Below, piece after piece: positions 17,117 to 24,847 of a stretch of 64,000 nucleotides of DNA. The position numbers were made by a program, and so were the translations under genes. Source of the stretch: JABFWF01 sp035539135 (GTDB taxonomy: Bacteria > Pseudomonadota > Gammaproteobacteria > Xanthomonadales > Xanthomonadaceae); assembly GCA_035539135.1 (NCBI GenBank), contig DATLJD010000010.1:1-64000 (forward strand), in the 5' to 3' direction. The notes beneath the pieces are model-generated. The model ran no database searches, was not told the DNA's origin, and saw nothing but the letters and a program-made list of their open reading frames with translations. Each line of letters begins with the position of its first letter. The stretch's first letter is position 1.

Positions 17117-17838
17117 GCGCGCCTGCTTCCGCGCCGCGGCCGGACGCGCCGCTGGTCGTGTTCGATTTCGACCACACCCTGTACGACGCCGACTCGGGCA
17201 GCCACCTGTTCGGCTGGTTGATCCGCCGCGCCTGGTGGCGGTACGCGCTGGCGCTGCTGGTGACGCCGCTGGCCGCGCCGCTGATCGCCTTCCTGCCGAC
17301 CCGCCGGCACGGGATCTCGGTGTACGTGTGGATCGGCAGTGTCGGCATGCGCGACGGCGCGGACTTCGACGCGGCGATCGACCGCTACGTGCGCGAGAAC
17401 GAGGAGGGCATCCGCCGCCGCCTGCTGCCGCTCGGCCTGGCGGCGCTGCGCCGGCACCTGCAGGCCGGCGACCGGGTGCTGGTCGCCACCGGCGCGCCGC
17501 CGCGGCTGGCGCGCGCGATCCTCGCCTTCGCCGCGCACGAGGACGTGCCGGTGATCGGCACCGAGCTCGGTCCGCGCTTGGGCGGCGTCGGCCCGCGCCG
17601 GCACTGCCACGCGGAAATGAAGATGGCGATGCTGCGCGAGGCCGGCTACGGCGACATCGCCGTCGCCTACTCCGACTCCAGCGCCGACCTGCCGCTGCTG
17701 CGCGCCGCGCGCGCGCCGGTGGTGGTCAATCCCAAGCCCGGGCGGATCGCCCTGTTCCGGCGCGTGCTGCCGCCGGGCACGCCGATCCTCAACTGGGGTT
17801 GCCGCAAGCGCGGCGGCGCGCCGGTGGCGGACGCGTAG
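17113..17838 (+). CDS. HAD-family phosphatase (HAD-IB, SerB-like)
   Basis: 241 residues. Motif I is VVFDFDHTLYDADS near 14-27, with the two catalytic Asp; motif II-like VLVATGAPPRL; motif III/IV Lys and YSDSSADLPLL with the acidic pair. A hydrophobic stretch (WWRYALALLVTPLAAPLIAFL) forms part of the cap. HAD-IB members include phosphoserine and lysophosphatidic/phosphoglycerophosphate phosphatases; substrate is unknown here. Overlaps the trpC stop, so it is the last gene of the trp operon as seen here. Confidence 0.85.
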   Translation: MSAPASAPRPDAPLVVFDFDHTLYDADSGSHLFGWLIRRAWWRYALALLVTPLAAPLIAFLPTRRHGISVYVWIGSVGMRDGADFDAAIDRYVRENEEGIRRRLLPLGLAALRRHLQAGDRVLVATGAPPRLARAILAFAAHEDVPVIGTELGPRLGGVGPRRHCHAEMKMAMLREAGYGDIAVAYSDSSADLPLLRAARAPVVVNPKPGRIALFRRVLPPGTPILNWGCRKRGGAPVADA

Positions 17839-17904
17839 CCGGCGGCGCACGAACGGTTCACTCTCCCTGTTCGGCGAAGAGGTGAGGGCAGCGCGCTGCA
17901 GTCC

Positions 17905-17928
17905 CCCTCTCCCGCTTGCGGGAGAGGG
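17905..17928. repeat. REP-like hairpin element
   Basis: CCCTCTCCCGC (17905-17915) and GCGGGAGAGGG (17918-17928) form a perfect 11-bp stem with a 2-base loop, followed by TTGGGGGGAGGG. This motif is a familiar interspersed sequence in xanthomonad genomes. It lies between the convergent HAD and GNAT genes and may act as a bidirectional 3' stabiliser or terminator. Confidence 0.6.
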
Positions 17929-17940
17929 TTGGGGGGAGGG

Positions 17941-18396
17941 CTAGTCGCCCAGCGGCTTGAAGAAGTGGCGCGAGCCTTCCGCGTAGCCGCAATCGCGGTA
18001 GAAGGCGTGCGCGTCGAGCCTGCGGGCGTTGCTGGTGAGTTCGATCCGCACCGCCCGCACGCGGCGGGCGATCGCCTCGACCTCGCGCAGCAGGGCCCGG
18101 CCGATGCCGCGGCGGGCGTGGTCGGGATCCACCACCAACGCGGTGATCCGCGCCTGGTCGGCGCCGCGGGTGAGCGAGTAGCGCACGTCCAGCGCGACCA
18201 GGCCGCAGGCGTGGCCGCCGACTTCCGCCAGCAGCAGTTGCTGGCGCGGGTCGCCGAGCACGGTGGCGATGCGCTCGGCGGCCTCGTCGCGGGTGCAGGG
18301 GTAGCCGAGCAGGTCGAGCAGGCGGGCGACGTCGCTGGCGTCGCCGATCGCGGCGGCGCGGATCCGCGGCGGCGGCAGGAGCGCGCCCGCCGCCAC
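17941..18396 (-). CDS. GNAT-family acetyltransferase
   Basis: 151 residues from a GTG at 18396. Seen: RIRAAAIGDASDVARLLDLLGYP at the start, ALVVDPDHARRGIGRALLREVE (acetyl-CoA loop, RRGIG) and AFYRDCGYAEGSRHFFKPL at the end. Substrate unknown. It starts 6 bases after the clp stop on the same strand, probably co-transcribed. No ATG start is available in-frame near the family-like N-terminus. Confidence 0.82.
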   Translation of the reverse strand: MAAGALLPPPRIRAAAIGDASDVARLLDLLGYPCTRDEAAERIATVLGDPRQQLLLAEVGGHACGLVALDVRYSLTRGADQARITALVVDPDHARRGIGRALLREVEAIARRVRAVRIELTSNARRLDAHAFYRDCGYAEGSRHFFKPLGD

Positions 18397-18401
18397 TGCC
18401 G

Positions 18402-19103
18402 TCAGCGGGTGCCGTACAGGACGACGGTCTTGCCGCGCGCGTGCAGCACGCCGTCGGCCTGCAGCTTCTTCAGCACGCGACCCGCCATCTCGCGCGAGCA
18501 GCCGACCAGGCGCGCCAGTTCCTGGCGCGAGACGCGCAACTGGGTGCCTTGCGGGTGGCTCATCGCCTCCGGCTCGCGGGTCAGGTCGTGCAGGGTGCGC
18601 AGGATGCGGTCGGTGACGTCGAGGAAGGCCAGCCGCCCGGCCTTGCGGCTGGTGTCGAGCAGGCGCCGCGAGAGCTGCACGCCGATCGCGTACAGCAGGC
18701 GCGTGGCGTCCGCCTGCAGCGGGCCCTCGAACAGCTGGTACATCCGCTCGTAGCTGATCTCGGCGAGCTCGCACTGGGTGCGCGTGCGCAGGATCACCTC
18801 GCGCCGGTCGGACTCGATGAAAAGGCCCATCTCGCCGACGAACTCGCCGACGCCGAAGTAGCCGAGCACCAGCTCGCGGCCGTCGTCTTCCTCGGTGATG
18901 ATGCTGGTCGAGCCGCTGACCACGTAGTAGAGGGTGCCGGCCGGATCGCCCGGCCGGAACACGTCGGTGCGCGGCGGATAGCGCCGGCGGTGGCAATACC
19001 CCAGGAAGCGGTCGATCGCCGCCGCATCCGGGGCCAGGGGACTGGTCGGCCGGCGGTGCACACCGTGCAGGGCCGGGAGGTAATGGGAGGCGGGCGCGGG
19101 CAT
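18402..19103 (-). CDS. clp: CRP/FNR-family regulator Clp
   Basis: 233 residues, matching the xanthomonad CAP-like protein Clp. An N-terminal cyclic-nucleotide-binding fold (residues ~25-150, with GEFVGEMGLF) is followed by a winged helix-turn-helix (RVSRQELARLVGCSREMAGRVLKKLQADG). In Xanthomonas, Clp controls virulence, extracellular enzymes and EPS, and binds DNA only when free of c-di-GMP; the key residues cannot be verified here without an alignment. It is divergent from speD, the known xanthomonad arrangement. The large GGDEF-EAL sensor at 3689 is a possible source of its ligand, by inference only. Confidence 0.93.
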   Translation of the reverse strand: MPAPASHYLPALHGVHRRPTSPLAPDAAAIDRFLGYCHRRRYPPRTDVFRPGDPAGTLYYVVSGSTSIITEEDDGRELVLGYFGVGEFVGEMGLFIESDRREVILRTRTQCELAEISYERMYQLFEGPLQADATRLLYAIGVQLSRRLLDTSRKAGRLAFLDVTDRILRTLHDLTREPEAMSHPQGTQLRVSRQELARLVGCSREMAGRVLKKLQADGVLHARGKTVVLYGTR

Positions 19104-19177
19104 GCCGGCAAGAGTAGGCGGTCACAGCCTCGCGGGCAAACGTGACCCTGGCCACCCCCCTTGCACGCCACATGCCG

Positions 19178-19183
19178 CATAAT
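19178..19183 (+). promoter_or_regulatory. -10-like box upstream of speD
   Basis: CATAAT 34 bases before the speD GTG start. No suitable -35 is seen and no TGTGA-N6-TCACA-type CRP site is visible in the clp-speD gap. Confidence 0.35.
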
Positions 19184-19216
19184 CGCGCCCCTTCGCCGCC
19201 GACCGGACCAACGCCC

Positions 19217-20008
19217 GTGGTCAAGCCACTGCCGCGCCTGAAGCTCCAGGGGTTCAACAACCTCACCAAGGCGCTGTCGTTCAACATCTACGACGTCTGC
19301 TACGCGGTCTCCGAGGAGCAGCGCCAGCGCTACATCGAGTACATCGACGAGGCCTACAACGCCGACCGCCTGACCCAGATCCTGAGCGACGTGGCGGAGA
19401 TCATCGGCGCCAACATCCTCAACATCGCCCGCCAGGACTACGACCCGCAGGGCGCGTCGGTGACGATCCTGATCAGCGAGCAGCCGGTGATCGACAAGGC
19501 CCATGCCAAGGGCGTGATCTCCGACGCGGTGGTCGCGCACATGGACAAGTCGCACATCACCGTGCACACCTACCCGGAAACCCACCCGCAACACGGCATC
19601 GCCACCTTCCGTGCCGACATCGACGTGGCGACCTGCGGCGTGATCTCGCCGCTGAAGGCCCTGAACTACCTGATCGAGAGCCTGGAGTCCGACATCGTCA
19701 TCATGGACTACCGGGTGCGCGGCTTCACCCGCGACATCAAGGGCAAGAAGCACTACATCGACCACAAGATCAATTCGATCCAGGACTTCCTGGCCAAGAA
19801 CATCCGCTCGCGCTACGAGATGTTCGACGTGAACGTGTACCAGGAGAACATCTTCCACACGAAGATGCACCTGAAGGAATTCGACCTCGACAACTACCTG
19901 TTCGAGGAAAAGGCGAAGAACCTCTCGTTCAAGGACCGGATGAAGATCGAGGCGCTGCTCAAGCGCGAGATCGAGGAGCTCTTCCACGGGCGCAATTTGG
20001 TCGAATGA
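19217..20008 (+). CDS. speD: S-adenosylmethionine decarboxylase proenzyme
   Basis: 263 residues, class 1A bacterial form. It decarboxylates SAM to supply aminopropyl groups for spermidine. The proenzyme self-cleaves at Ser112 in KSHITVHTYPE to make the pyruvoyl cofactor. The GTG at 19217 gives the N-terminus conserved in Xanthomonas (VKPLPRLKLQGFNNLTKALSF); the ATG at 19172 would add 15 residues. GGVISPLKALNYLIESLESD is also visible. The stop codon sits in the first of three hairpins that follow. Confidence 0.95.
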   Translation: MVKPLPRLKLQGFNNLTKALSFNIYDVCYAVSEEQRQRYIEYIDEAYNADRLTQILSDVAEIIGANILNIARQDYDPQGASVTILISEQPVIDKAHAKGVISDAVVAHMDKSHITVHTYPETHPQHGIATFRADIDVATCGVISPLKALNYLIESLESDIVIMDYRVRGFTRDIKGKKHYIDHKINSIQDFLAKNIRSRYEMFDVNVYQENIFHTKMHLKEFDLDNYLFEEKAKNLSFKDRMKIEALLKREIEELFHGRNLVE

Positions 20009-20107
20009 CCAAATTGCGCTGCCCGAGGTTTGCTCTGCAAACCTCGGGCCCCCGGGCATGCAGTCCAAATTCCCCCGCTGCCGCGCGCCCCTTTTACTAA
20101 AAGGGGC
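19991..20107. repeat. three consecutive hairpins downstream of speD
   Basis: Hairpin 1 (19991-20018): 12-bp stem with a GAAT loop, spanning the speD stop codon. Hairpin 2 (20021-20049): 13-bp stem with a TCT loop. Hairpin 3 (20087-20107): 9-bp stem with an ACT loop and T/A runs on both sides, like a bidirectional terminator for speD and the convergent coq7. All stems are perfect. Confidence 0.7.
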
Positions 20108-20152
20108 TGTTCCTCCAGAAAGGCAAGTGGCGATCCGAGAGCCGCAGTGCTG

Positions 20153-20794
20153 TCAGATCCGATAGGCGACCGTCTTCATCAGCCTCGAGGCCGCCGCCAT
20201 CAGCGTCGGCACCGGCGGCGGCAGCACCCGCGCGCCCTGCGCCTGGGCGTTGTCGGCGTGGCGGGCCTCGTCGGCCTTCATCGTCGCCAGGATCTCCCGG
20301 CTGCGGGCGTCTTCCGCGGGCAGCTGGCGCAGGTGGTCGTCGAGGTGGGCCTCGACCTGGCGTTCGGTCTCGACCACGAAGCCGAGGTTCCAGCCGTCTC
20401 CGCGCAGGCCCGCCGCGGCGCCGATCGCGAAGCTGCCGGCGTACCACAGCGGGTTGAGCAGGCTCGGGCGGCTGTCGAGTTCGCGCAGGCGGTCGGCGCA
20501 CCAGGCCAGGTGGTCGGTCTCCTCCTGGGCGGCGGCGAGCAGTTGCGCGCGGGTGCGCGGGTCGCGGGCGACCGCGGCCTGGCCGACGTACAACGCCTGG
20601 GCGCAGACCTCGCCGACGTGGTTGACCCGCATCAGGCCGGCGGCGTGGCGGCGGCCGGCGTCGTCCAGCACCACCTCCGGCGCGTGGGCGCCCGGGTTCG
20701 GCCGCTCGGCGCGGGGGCTGCCGAACACGGTGTCCAGCGCGTTCTGCGCGCCGTCGAGCAGGCGGTCCAGGGCGGTGAGGCGGCGGGCGGGCAT
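20153..20794 (-). CDS. coq7: 2-nonaprenyl-3-methyl-6-methoxy-1,4-benzoquinol hydroxylase (Coq7-type)
   Basis: 213 residues. A di-iron monooxygenase for the last hydroxylation of ubiquinone synthesis. Ligand motifs seen: E in RVNHVGEVCAQALYVGQ, EETDHLAWC, E in VVETERQVEAHLDDHL and DEARHADNA. Peripheral membrane enzyme. Length agrees with the proteobacterial Coq7/CAT5 group. It is convergent with speD and divergent from rplM; no promoter was identified. Confidence 0.95.
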   Translation of the reverse strand: MPARRLTALDRLLDGAQNALDTVFGSPRAERPNPGAHAPEVVLDDAGRRHAAGLMRVNHVGEVCAQALYVGQAAVARDPRTRAQLLAAAQEETDHLAWCADRLRELDSRPSLLNPLWYAGSFAIGAAAGLRGDGWNLGFVVETERQVEAHLDDHLRQLPAEDARSREILATMKADEARHADNAQAQGARVLPPPVPTLMAAASRLMKTVAYRI

Positions 20795-20898
20795 GGATTG
20801 GTGGTTCCGGGCGGGCGGGGCGGGGCGGCGGGCGCCCGCCAGTTTACGGCGCGGGCCGGCCTCGCTGCGGGGCCTCCACGACTTCTTGGAATGGCCGG

Positions 20899-20927
20899 TT
20901 GCGACGGCCGCGGGCCGTTGCTATGAT
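20899..20927 (+). promoter_or_regulatory. rplM-rpsI promoter
   Basis: TTGCGA (20899-20904), a 17-base spacer and TATGAT (20922-20927), the best sigma70-like promoter in the window. The expected start near 20934 leaves an untranslated leader of ~90 bases before rplM. In E. coli L13 represses this mRNA at its leader; whether the same holds here is unknown. Confidence 0.75.
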
Positions 20928-21023
20928 TCCGCTTCTTTGCTCCGCCCATCGCGTGGCGACGTTCCCGCCCGGCCCCCGTGGCCGGCCCGGAACCAGCCCG
21001 ACAAGGTACCGAACCGACCCGCC

Positions 21024-21452
21024 ATGAAGACTTTCAGCGCCAAGAACGAGACCGTCCAGCGGGACTGGTACCTCGTCGATGCCGAGGGCAAGACCCTGGG
21101 CCGCCTCGCCTCCGAGATCGCGCGCCGCCTGCGCGGCAAGCACAAGCCCGTCTTCACCCCGCACGTGGACACCGGCGACTACATCGTCGTGGTCAACGCG
21201 GAGAAGGTCGCGGTCACCGGCAACAAGCTGCAGGACAAGATGTACCACCGCTTCACCGGGTACGTCGGCAACCTGAAGTCGGAGAACCTCGCCCAGGCGC
21301 TGGAGCGCCACCCGGAGCGCGTGATCGAGATCGCGGTCAAGGGCATGCTGCCGAAGAATCCCCTCGGCCGCGCCATGTACCGCAAGCTCAAGGTCTACAA
21401 GGGCGCCGAGCACCCGCACGCCGCCCAGCAGCCGCAGCCGCTCGAGATCTAA
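21024..21452 (+). CDS. rplM: 50S ribosomal protein L13
   Basis: 142 residues, standard length. Seen: RDWYLVDAEGKTLGRLASEIARRLRGK, HVDTGDYIVVVNAEKVAVTG and AVKGMLPKNPLGRAMYRKLKVYKG. Followed 9 bases later by rpsI, the universal L13-S9 pair. Confidence 0.98.
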   Translation: MKTFSAKNETVQRDWYLVDAEGKTLGRLASEIARRLRGKHKPVFTPHVDTGDYIVVVNAEKVAVTGNKLQDKMYHRFTGYVGNLKSENLAQALERHPERVIEIAVKGMLPKNPLGRAMYRKLKVYKGAEHPHAAQQPQPLEI

Positions 21453-21461
21453 GGTAACCAC

Positions 21462-21854
21462 ATGGCAACCCAGCAGAATTACGGCACCGGCCGCCGCAAG
21501 TCCTCCACCGCCCGCGTGTTCCTGCGCAAGGGCAGCGGCGCCATCACCATCAACGATCGCTCGATCGACGACTTCTTCGGCCGCGAGACCGCGCGCATGA
21601 TCGTGCGCCAGCCGCTCGAGCTGACCCAGTCGACCGACAAGTTCGACGTGAAGGTCACCGTCGAGGGCGGCGGCACCACCGGCCAGGCCGGCGCGATCCG
21701 CCTCGGCATCGCCCGCGCGCTGGTCGAGTACGACGAGTCGCTGAAGACCGAGCTGCGCAAGGCCGGGTTCATGACCCGCGACGCGCGCGAGGTCGAGCGC
21801 AAGAAGGTCGGCCTGCACAAGGCGCGCCGCGCGACCCAGTTCTCCAAGCGTTAA
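21462..21854 (+). CDS. rpsI: 30S ribosomal protein S9
   Basis: 130 residues. Seen: YGTGRRKSSTARVFLRKG, GGGTTGQAGAIRLGIARALV and the C-terminal tail ending in SKR that reaches the P-site tRNA. Second gene of the rplM-rpsI operon. Confidence 0.98.
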   Translation: MATQQNYGTGRRKSSTARVFLRKGSGAITINDRSIDDFFGRETARMIVRQPLELTQSTDKFDVKVTVEGGGTTGQAGAIRLGIARALVEYDESLKTELRKAGFMTRDAREVERKKVGLHKARRATQFSKR

Positions 21855-21864
21855 TCGTCGCGCT

Positions 21865-21882
21865 GGGACGCACGCGCGTCCC
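21865..21882. terminator. weak hairpin after rpsI
   Basis: GGGACGC/GCGTCCC, 7 bp, in the rpsI-tRNA gap. No T run, so termination is weak at best. Confidence 0.4.
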
Positions 21883-21887
21883 GGCGT

Positions 21888-21893
21888 TACAAT
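21888..21893 (+). promoter_or_regulatory. -10 box of the tRNA-Gln promoter
   Basis: TACAAT, 9 bases before the tRNA 5' end. The -35 is not obvious. Confidence 0.5.
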
Positions 21894-21902
21894 CCGCCTC
21901 AT

Positions 21903-21977
21903 AGCCCCGTCGCCAAGCGGTAAGGCACCTGACTCTGACTCAGGCATTCGGTGGTTCGAATCCATCCGGGGCTGCCA
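21903..21977 (+). tRNA. tRNA-Gln (anticodon CTG)
   Basis: 75 nt with encoded CCA. Acceptor AGCCCCG/CGGGGCT, D-arm GCCAAGCGGTAAGGC, anticodon stem CCTGA/TCAGG enclosing loop CTCTGAC (CTG at 34-36), T-arm GGTGG-TTCGAAT-CCATC with one G-U pair, discriminator G. The D- and T-arms resemble E. coli tRNA-Gln. The first pair is A1-U72, weak like the U1-A72 usual in tRNA-Gln. Confidence 0.93.
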
Positions 21978-22000
21978 TACCAGGCTGCGATGCAGCCGCC

Positions 22001-22027
22001 CGAAGACCCGCCTCGCGCGGGTCTTCG
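22001..22027 (+). terminator. terminator after tRNA-Gln
   Basis: A perfect 11-bp stem CGAAGACCCGC/GCGGGTCTTCG with a 5-base loop, followed by CGTTT. The T run is short. Confidence 0.6.
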
Positions 22028-22070
22028 CGTTTCCGAAGCCACGGTTCCGAGGCAAGGCCGGGAGGCCACC

Positions 22071-22814
22071 ATGGTCGCCAGTTTCCCCCCGCCCGCCGTC
22101 CCGCCGGATGCCGCGCGCCGGCAGTTGCGCGAGCGCGGCTACGCGGTGCTCGCGGCGGATGGGACCGCCGCGGTGTGCGGGTGCGCGCCGGCCGCGCTGC
22201 AGGCGCTGGCGCCGTCCTGGGATGCGCTGGAGCCCGACGCCTACCTGCGCGACGGCGGCCGCTACCGGCGGCGCCGCCACGCCTGCTTCGTGGTCGAGGG
22301 CGACGCGCTGACGCAGGCCCCGCACCGCGCGCATTGGCAATCGGTCGAATACAACGCGCTGCACGGCGGCATGCACCGCTGGTTCGAGCCGGTGCGGCCG
22401 GAGACGGTCGCCGCACCCGCCTGGGGCGCGCTGCTGCGCGGCTTCGGCGCGCTGTTCGCGCAGGTGCGCGCCGCCCCGCGCTGGTACGTGGAGGCGCACC
22501 AGTTCCGGATCGACACCGAGGGCGGGCTCGGCCGGCCCACGCCGGAAGGCGCGCACCGCGACGGCGTGGATTTCGTCGCCGTGCTGCTGGTCGCCCGCGC
22601 CGGGATCAAGGGCGGCGAGACCCGGGTGTTCGCCGCGGACGGTCCGGCCGGCGAGCGCTTCACCCTCGCCGAGCCATGGTCGGCGTTGCTGCTGGACGAT
22701 ACCCGCGTCATCCACGAATCCACCCCGATCCAGCCGCTGGCCGGGCACGGCCACCGCGACACCCTGGTGCTGACCTACCGCGCCGGCGCGTTCCAGGGCG
22801 ACGGGGCGCGTTGA
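22071..22814 (+). CDS. 2-oxoglutarate/Fe(II) dioxygenase (isoleucine-dioxygenase-like family)
   Basis: 247 residues resembling the 2OG-Fe_Oxy_2 family (PF10014), whose known member is the Bacillus L-isoleucine 4-hydroxylase IDO. Iron ligands: H162 and D164 in EGAHRDG, H215 in RVIHESTPI; the 2OG-binding Arg is probably in the C-terminal HRDTLVLTYR. EAHQFRID and GGETRVF are also family-like. The substrate, probably a free or carrier-bound amino acid, is unknown. A strong GGGAGG site precedes the ATG. It stands alone after the tRNA. Confidence 0.78.
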   Translation: MVASFPPPAVPPDAARRQLRERGYAVLAADGTAAVCGCAPAALQALAPSWDALEPDAYLRDGGRYRRRRHACFVVEGDALTQAPHRAHWQSVEYNALHGGMHRWFEPVRPETVAAPAWGALLRGFGALFAQVRAAPRWYVEAHQFRIDTEGGLGRPTPEGAHRDGVDFVAVLLVARAGIKGGETRVFAADGPAGERFTLAEPWSALLLDDTRVIHESTPIQPLAGHGHRDTLVLTYRAGAFQGDGAR

Positions 22815-22840
22815 GCAGGTGCCCTGTCGGCATCTGCTGC

Positions 22841-22888
22841 GCCTCCGAGCGCCCGGCCATGGATGGCCGGGCAGGGCGATCCGGAGGC
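22841..22888. repeat. nested palindrome (REP-like)
   Basis: Outer GCCTCCG/CGGAGGC (22841-22847, 22882-22888) and inner GCCCGGCCAT/ATGGCCGGGC (22851-22860, 22863-22872). The gap 22815-23039 otherwise shows only the fahA -10 box. A CCATGGACGG occurs near 22909, like a partial copy. Confidence 0.5.
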
Positions 22889-23000
22889 GCGGTCGCAGCG
22901 CCATGGACGGCAACGCGGCAACTGCCGGATGCTGCAGCGCCCGCCGCGCTGCCGCGACCGTGACGCGCCGCAGGCCGCGACCCCGACGCCGCCGCCTCGT

Positions 23001-23006
23001 TACAAT
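23001..23006 (+). promoter_or_regulatory. -10 box upstream of fahA
   Basis: TACAAT, 34 bases before the fahA ATG. Confidence 0.5.
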
Positions 23007-23039
23007 CGAAACCATCGATTCGCACGAGAAACGCTCCCG

Positions 23040-24035
23040 ATGAAGCTCGGATCCCTAAAGGAAGGCGGCCGCGACGGCACCCTGATCGTGGTCTCCCGCG
23101 ACCTGTCGCGCGCGGTGCGCGCCGACGCCATCGCGCCGACCCTGCAGCGCGCGCTGGAGGACTGGTCGAACCTGGCGCCGCGCCTCAACGCGCTGTCCGA
23201 CGCACTCAACGCCGGCCAGGCGGCGGATGCCTTCGACCTGGATCCGGCGCAACTGGCCGCGCCGCTGCCCCGCGCCTACGAGTTCGTCGACGGCAGCGCC
23301 TACCTGCCGCACGTGGAGCGCGTCCGCCGTGCGCGCGGCGCGGAAGTGCCGGCGAGCTTCTATACCGACCCGCTGATGTACCAGGCGACCAGCGCCGGCT
23401 TCCTCGGCCCGCGCGATCCGGTGCGGGTGACGAGCGAGGACTACGGGATCGACCTCGAGGCCGAGATCGTGGTCGTCACCGACGACGTGCCGATGGCGGT
23501 GACGCCGGCGCAGGCCGCCGGCCACATCCAGCTGGTCGGCCTGGTCAACGACGTCTCGCTGCGCAACCTGATCCCCGGCGAGCTCGCGAAGGGCTTCGGT
23601 TTCCTGCAGTCCAAGCCGCGCTCGGCGCTGAGCCCGGTGTTCGTCACCCCCGACGAGCTCGGCGACGCCTGGCGCGGCTGCAAGCTGCACCTGCCGCTGG
23701 TGACCCATGTCAACGGCGAATGGTTCGGCGCGCCCGAGGCCGGCGTGGACATGCAGTTCGACTTCGCCCAGCTGGTCGCGCACGCGGCGAAGACGCGCCC
23801 GCTTTCGGCTGGCGCGATCGTCGGCTCCGGCACGATCGCCAACCAGGACACCTCGCTTGGCGCGTCCTGCTTCGCCGAGCGCCGCACCGTGGAGGCCCTC
23901 GAGCACGGCAAGCCGCTGACGCCGTTCCTGAAGTTCGGCGACCGCGTCCGCATCGAGATGCTCGATCGCGAGGGCCGCAGCATCTTCGGCGCGATCGAGC
24001 AACGCATCGAACCGCAGCCGGCGCCGGGGGCATGA
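23040..24035 (+). CDS. fahA: fumarylacetoacetate hydrolase family protein
   Basis: 331 residues. FAH-fold hydrolase that splits fumarylacetoacetate to fumarate and acetoacetate, the last step of tyrosine degradation. Seen: metal-binding DYGIDLEAEIVVV, GLVNDVSLRNLIPGEL, GFGFLQSKPRSALSPVFVTPDELG and GSGTIANQD near 260. FAH-fold proteins vary in substrate, but the maiA gene next to it supports the tyrosine/homogentisate pathway. SD is weak (GAGAAACGCTCCCG). Confidence 0.9.
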   Translation: MKLGSLKEGGRDGTLIVVSRDLSRAVRADAIAPTLQRALEDWSNLAPRLNALSDALNAGQAADAFDLDPAQLAAPLPRAYEFVDGSAYLPHVERVRRARGAEVPASFYTDPLMYQATSAGFLGPRDPVRVTSEDYGIDLEAEIVVVTDDVPMAVTPAQAAGHIQLVGLVNDVSLRNLIPGELAKGFGFLQSKPRSALSPVFVTPDELGDAWRGCKLHLPLVTHVNGEWFGAPEAGVDMQFDFAQLVAHAAKTRPLSAGAIVGSGTIANQDTSLGASCFAERRTVEALEHGKPLTPFLKFGDRVRIEMLDREGRSIFGAIEQRIEPQPAPGA

Positions 24036-24127
24036 GCGGGACCGATCCCGCGACCGGCGGTCTTCCGCTGCCGGTCGGCCCCGGCTAAGGTGCGGCGAGC
24101 ACCGCGGTGGCGCGGGGGGAGCGGACG

Positions 24128-24793
24128 GTGACCGACCGGTTGTGCCTGTACTCGTACTGGCGGTCCAGCGCCGCCTATCGCGTGCGCATCGGCCTCAACC
24201 TGAAAGGGCTGAGCTACGAGACGGTGCCGGTGCACCTGCTGCGCGACGGTGGCGAACAGCATTCGGACGCCTACCGCGAGGCCAACCCGCAGCAGCTGGT
24301 GCCGGTGCTGCAGCACGGCCAGCGCATGCTGCGGCAGTCGCTGGCGATCCTCGAGTACCTCGACGAGATGTGGCCGCAGCCGGCGCTGCTGCCGGCCACC
24401 GCGCGCGAGCGCCAGCGGGTGCGCTCGCTGGCCCAGCTGATCGCCTGCGACATCCACCCGCTCAACAACCTGCGCGTGCTGCAGTACTTCGAGCGCGACT
24501 GGGGCGTGCCGCAGCCCGAGCGCGAGGTCTGGGTGAAGCACTGGATCGCGGAGGGCTTCGACGCGCTGGAGGCGCTGCTCGCCGACCATCCGTCCACCGG
24601 CGTGTTCTGCGACGGCGACGTGCCGAGCCTGGCCGACTGCTGCCTGGTCCCGCAGGTCTACAACGCGCGTCGCTTCGCGATGGACCTGTCGCGCTATCCG
24701 AACATCCAGCGCATCGAGGAGGCCTGCCTGGCGCTGCCGGCCTTCGACGAGGCCCGCCCCGAGCGGCAGCCGGACGCGCCGGCCGCGGCCTGA
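24128..24793 (+). CDS. maiA: maleylacetoacetate isomerase
   Basis: 221 residues, zeta-class glutathione S-transferase. Isomerises maleylacetoacetate to fumarylacetoacetate for FahA. The family motif SYWRSSAAYRVRIGLNLKG and the GSH-binding LVPVLQHG/RQSLAILEYLDE segment are visible. The GTG at 24128 was chosen for GGGGAG 7 bases upstream; a GTG at 24107 is a possible alternative. hmgA (homogentisate dioxygenase) is not in the window. Confidence 0.93.
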   Translation: MTDRLCLYSYWRSSAAYRVRIGLNLKGLSYETVPVHLLRDGGEQHSDAYREANPQQLVPVLQHGQRMLRQSLAILEYLDEMWPQPALLPATARERQRVRSLAQLIACDIHPLNNLRVLQYFERDWGVPQPEREVWVKHWIAEGFDALEALLADHPSTGVFCDGDVPSLADCCLVPQVYNARRFAMDLSRYPNIQRIEEACLALPAFDEARPERQPDAPAAA

Positions 24794-24820
24794 GCCGCGT
24801 ACCGGTCGGCGGAAGGGTGC

Positions 24821-24842
24821 CGGCCGGGCGCGCGCCCGGCCG
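24821..24842. terminator. GC-rich palindrome between convergent maiA and pilU
   Basis: A 22-base perfect palindrome around CCGGGCGCGCGCCCGG. No T run; possible bidirectional terminator. Confidence 0.4.
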
Positions 24843-24847
24843 CGGAA

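Noticed and set aside
20934..21023. A canonical L13 leader structure before rplM
   Set aside because: The leader length allows one, but I could not find the known pairing by eye, so it is not listed as a feature.
21903..22100. tRNA-Gln as an integration site of a genomic island
   Set aside because: No integrase and no repeated tRNA 3' end downstream; housekeeping genes follow at normal GC.
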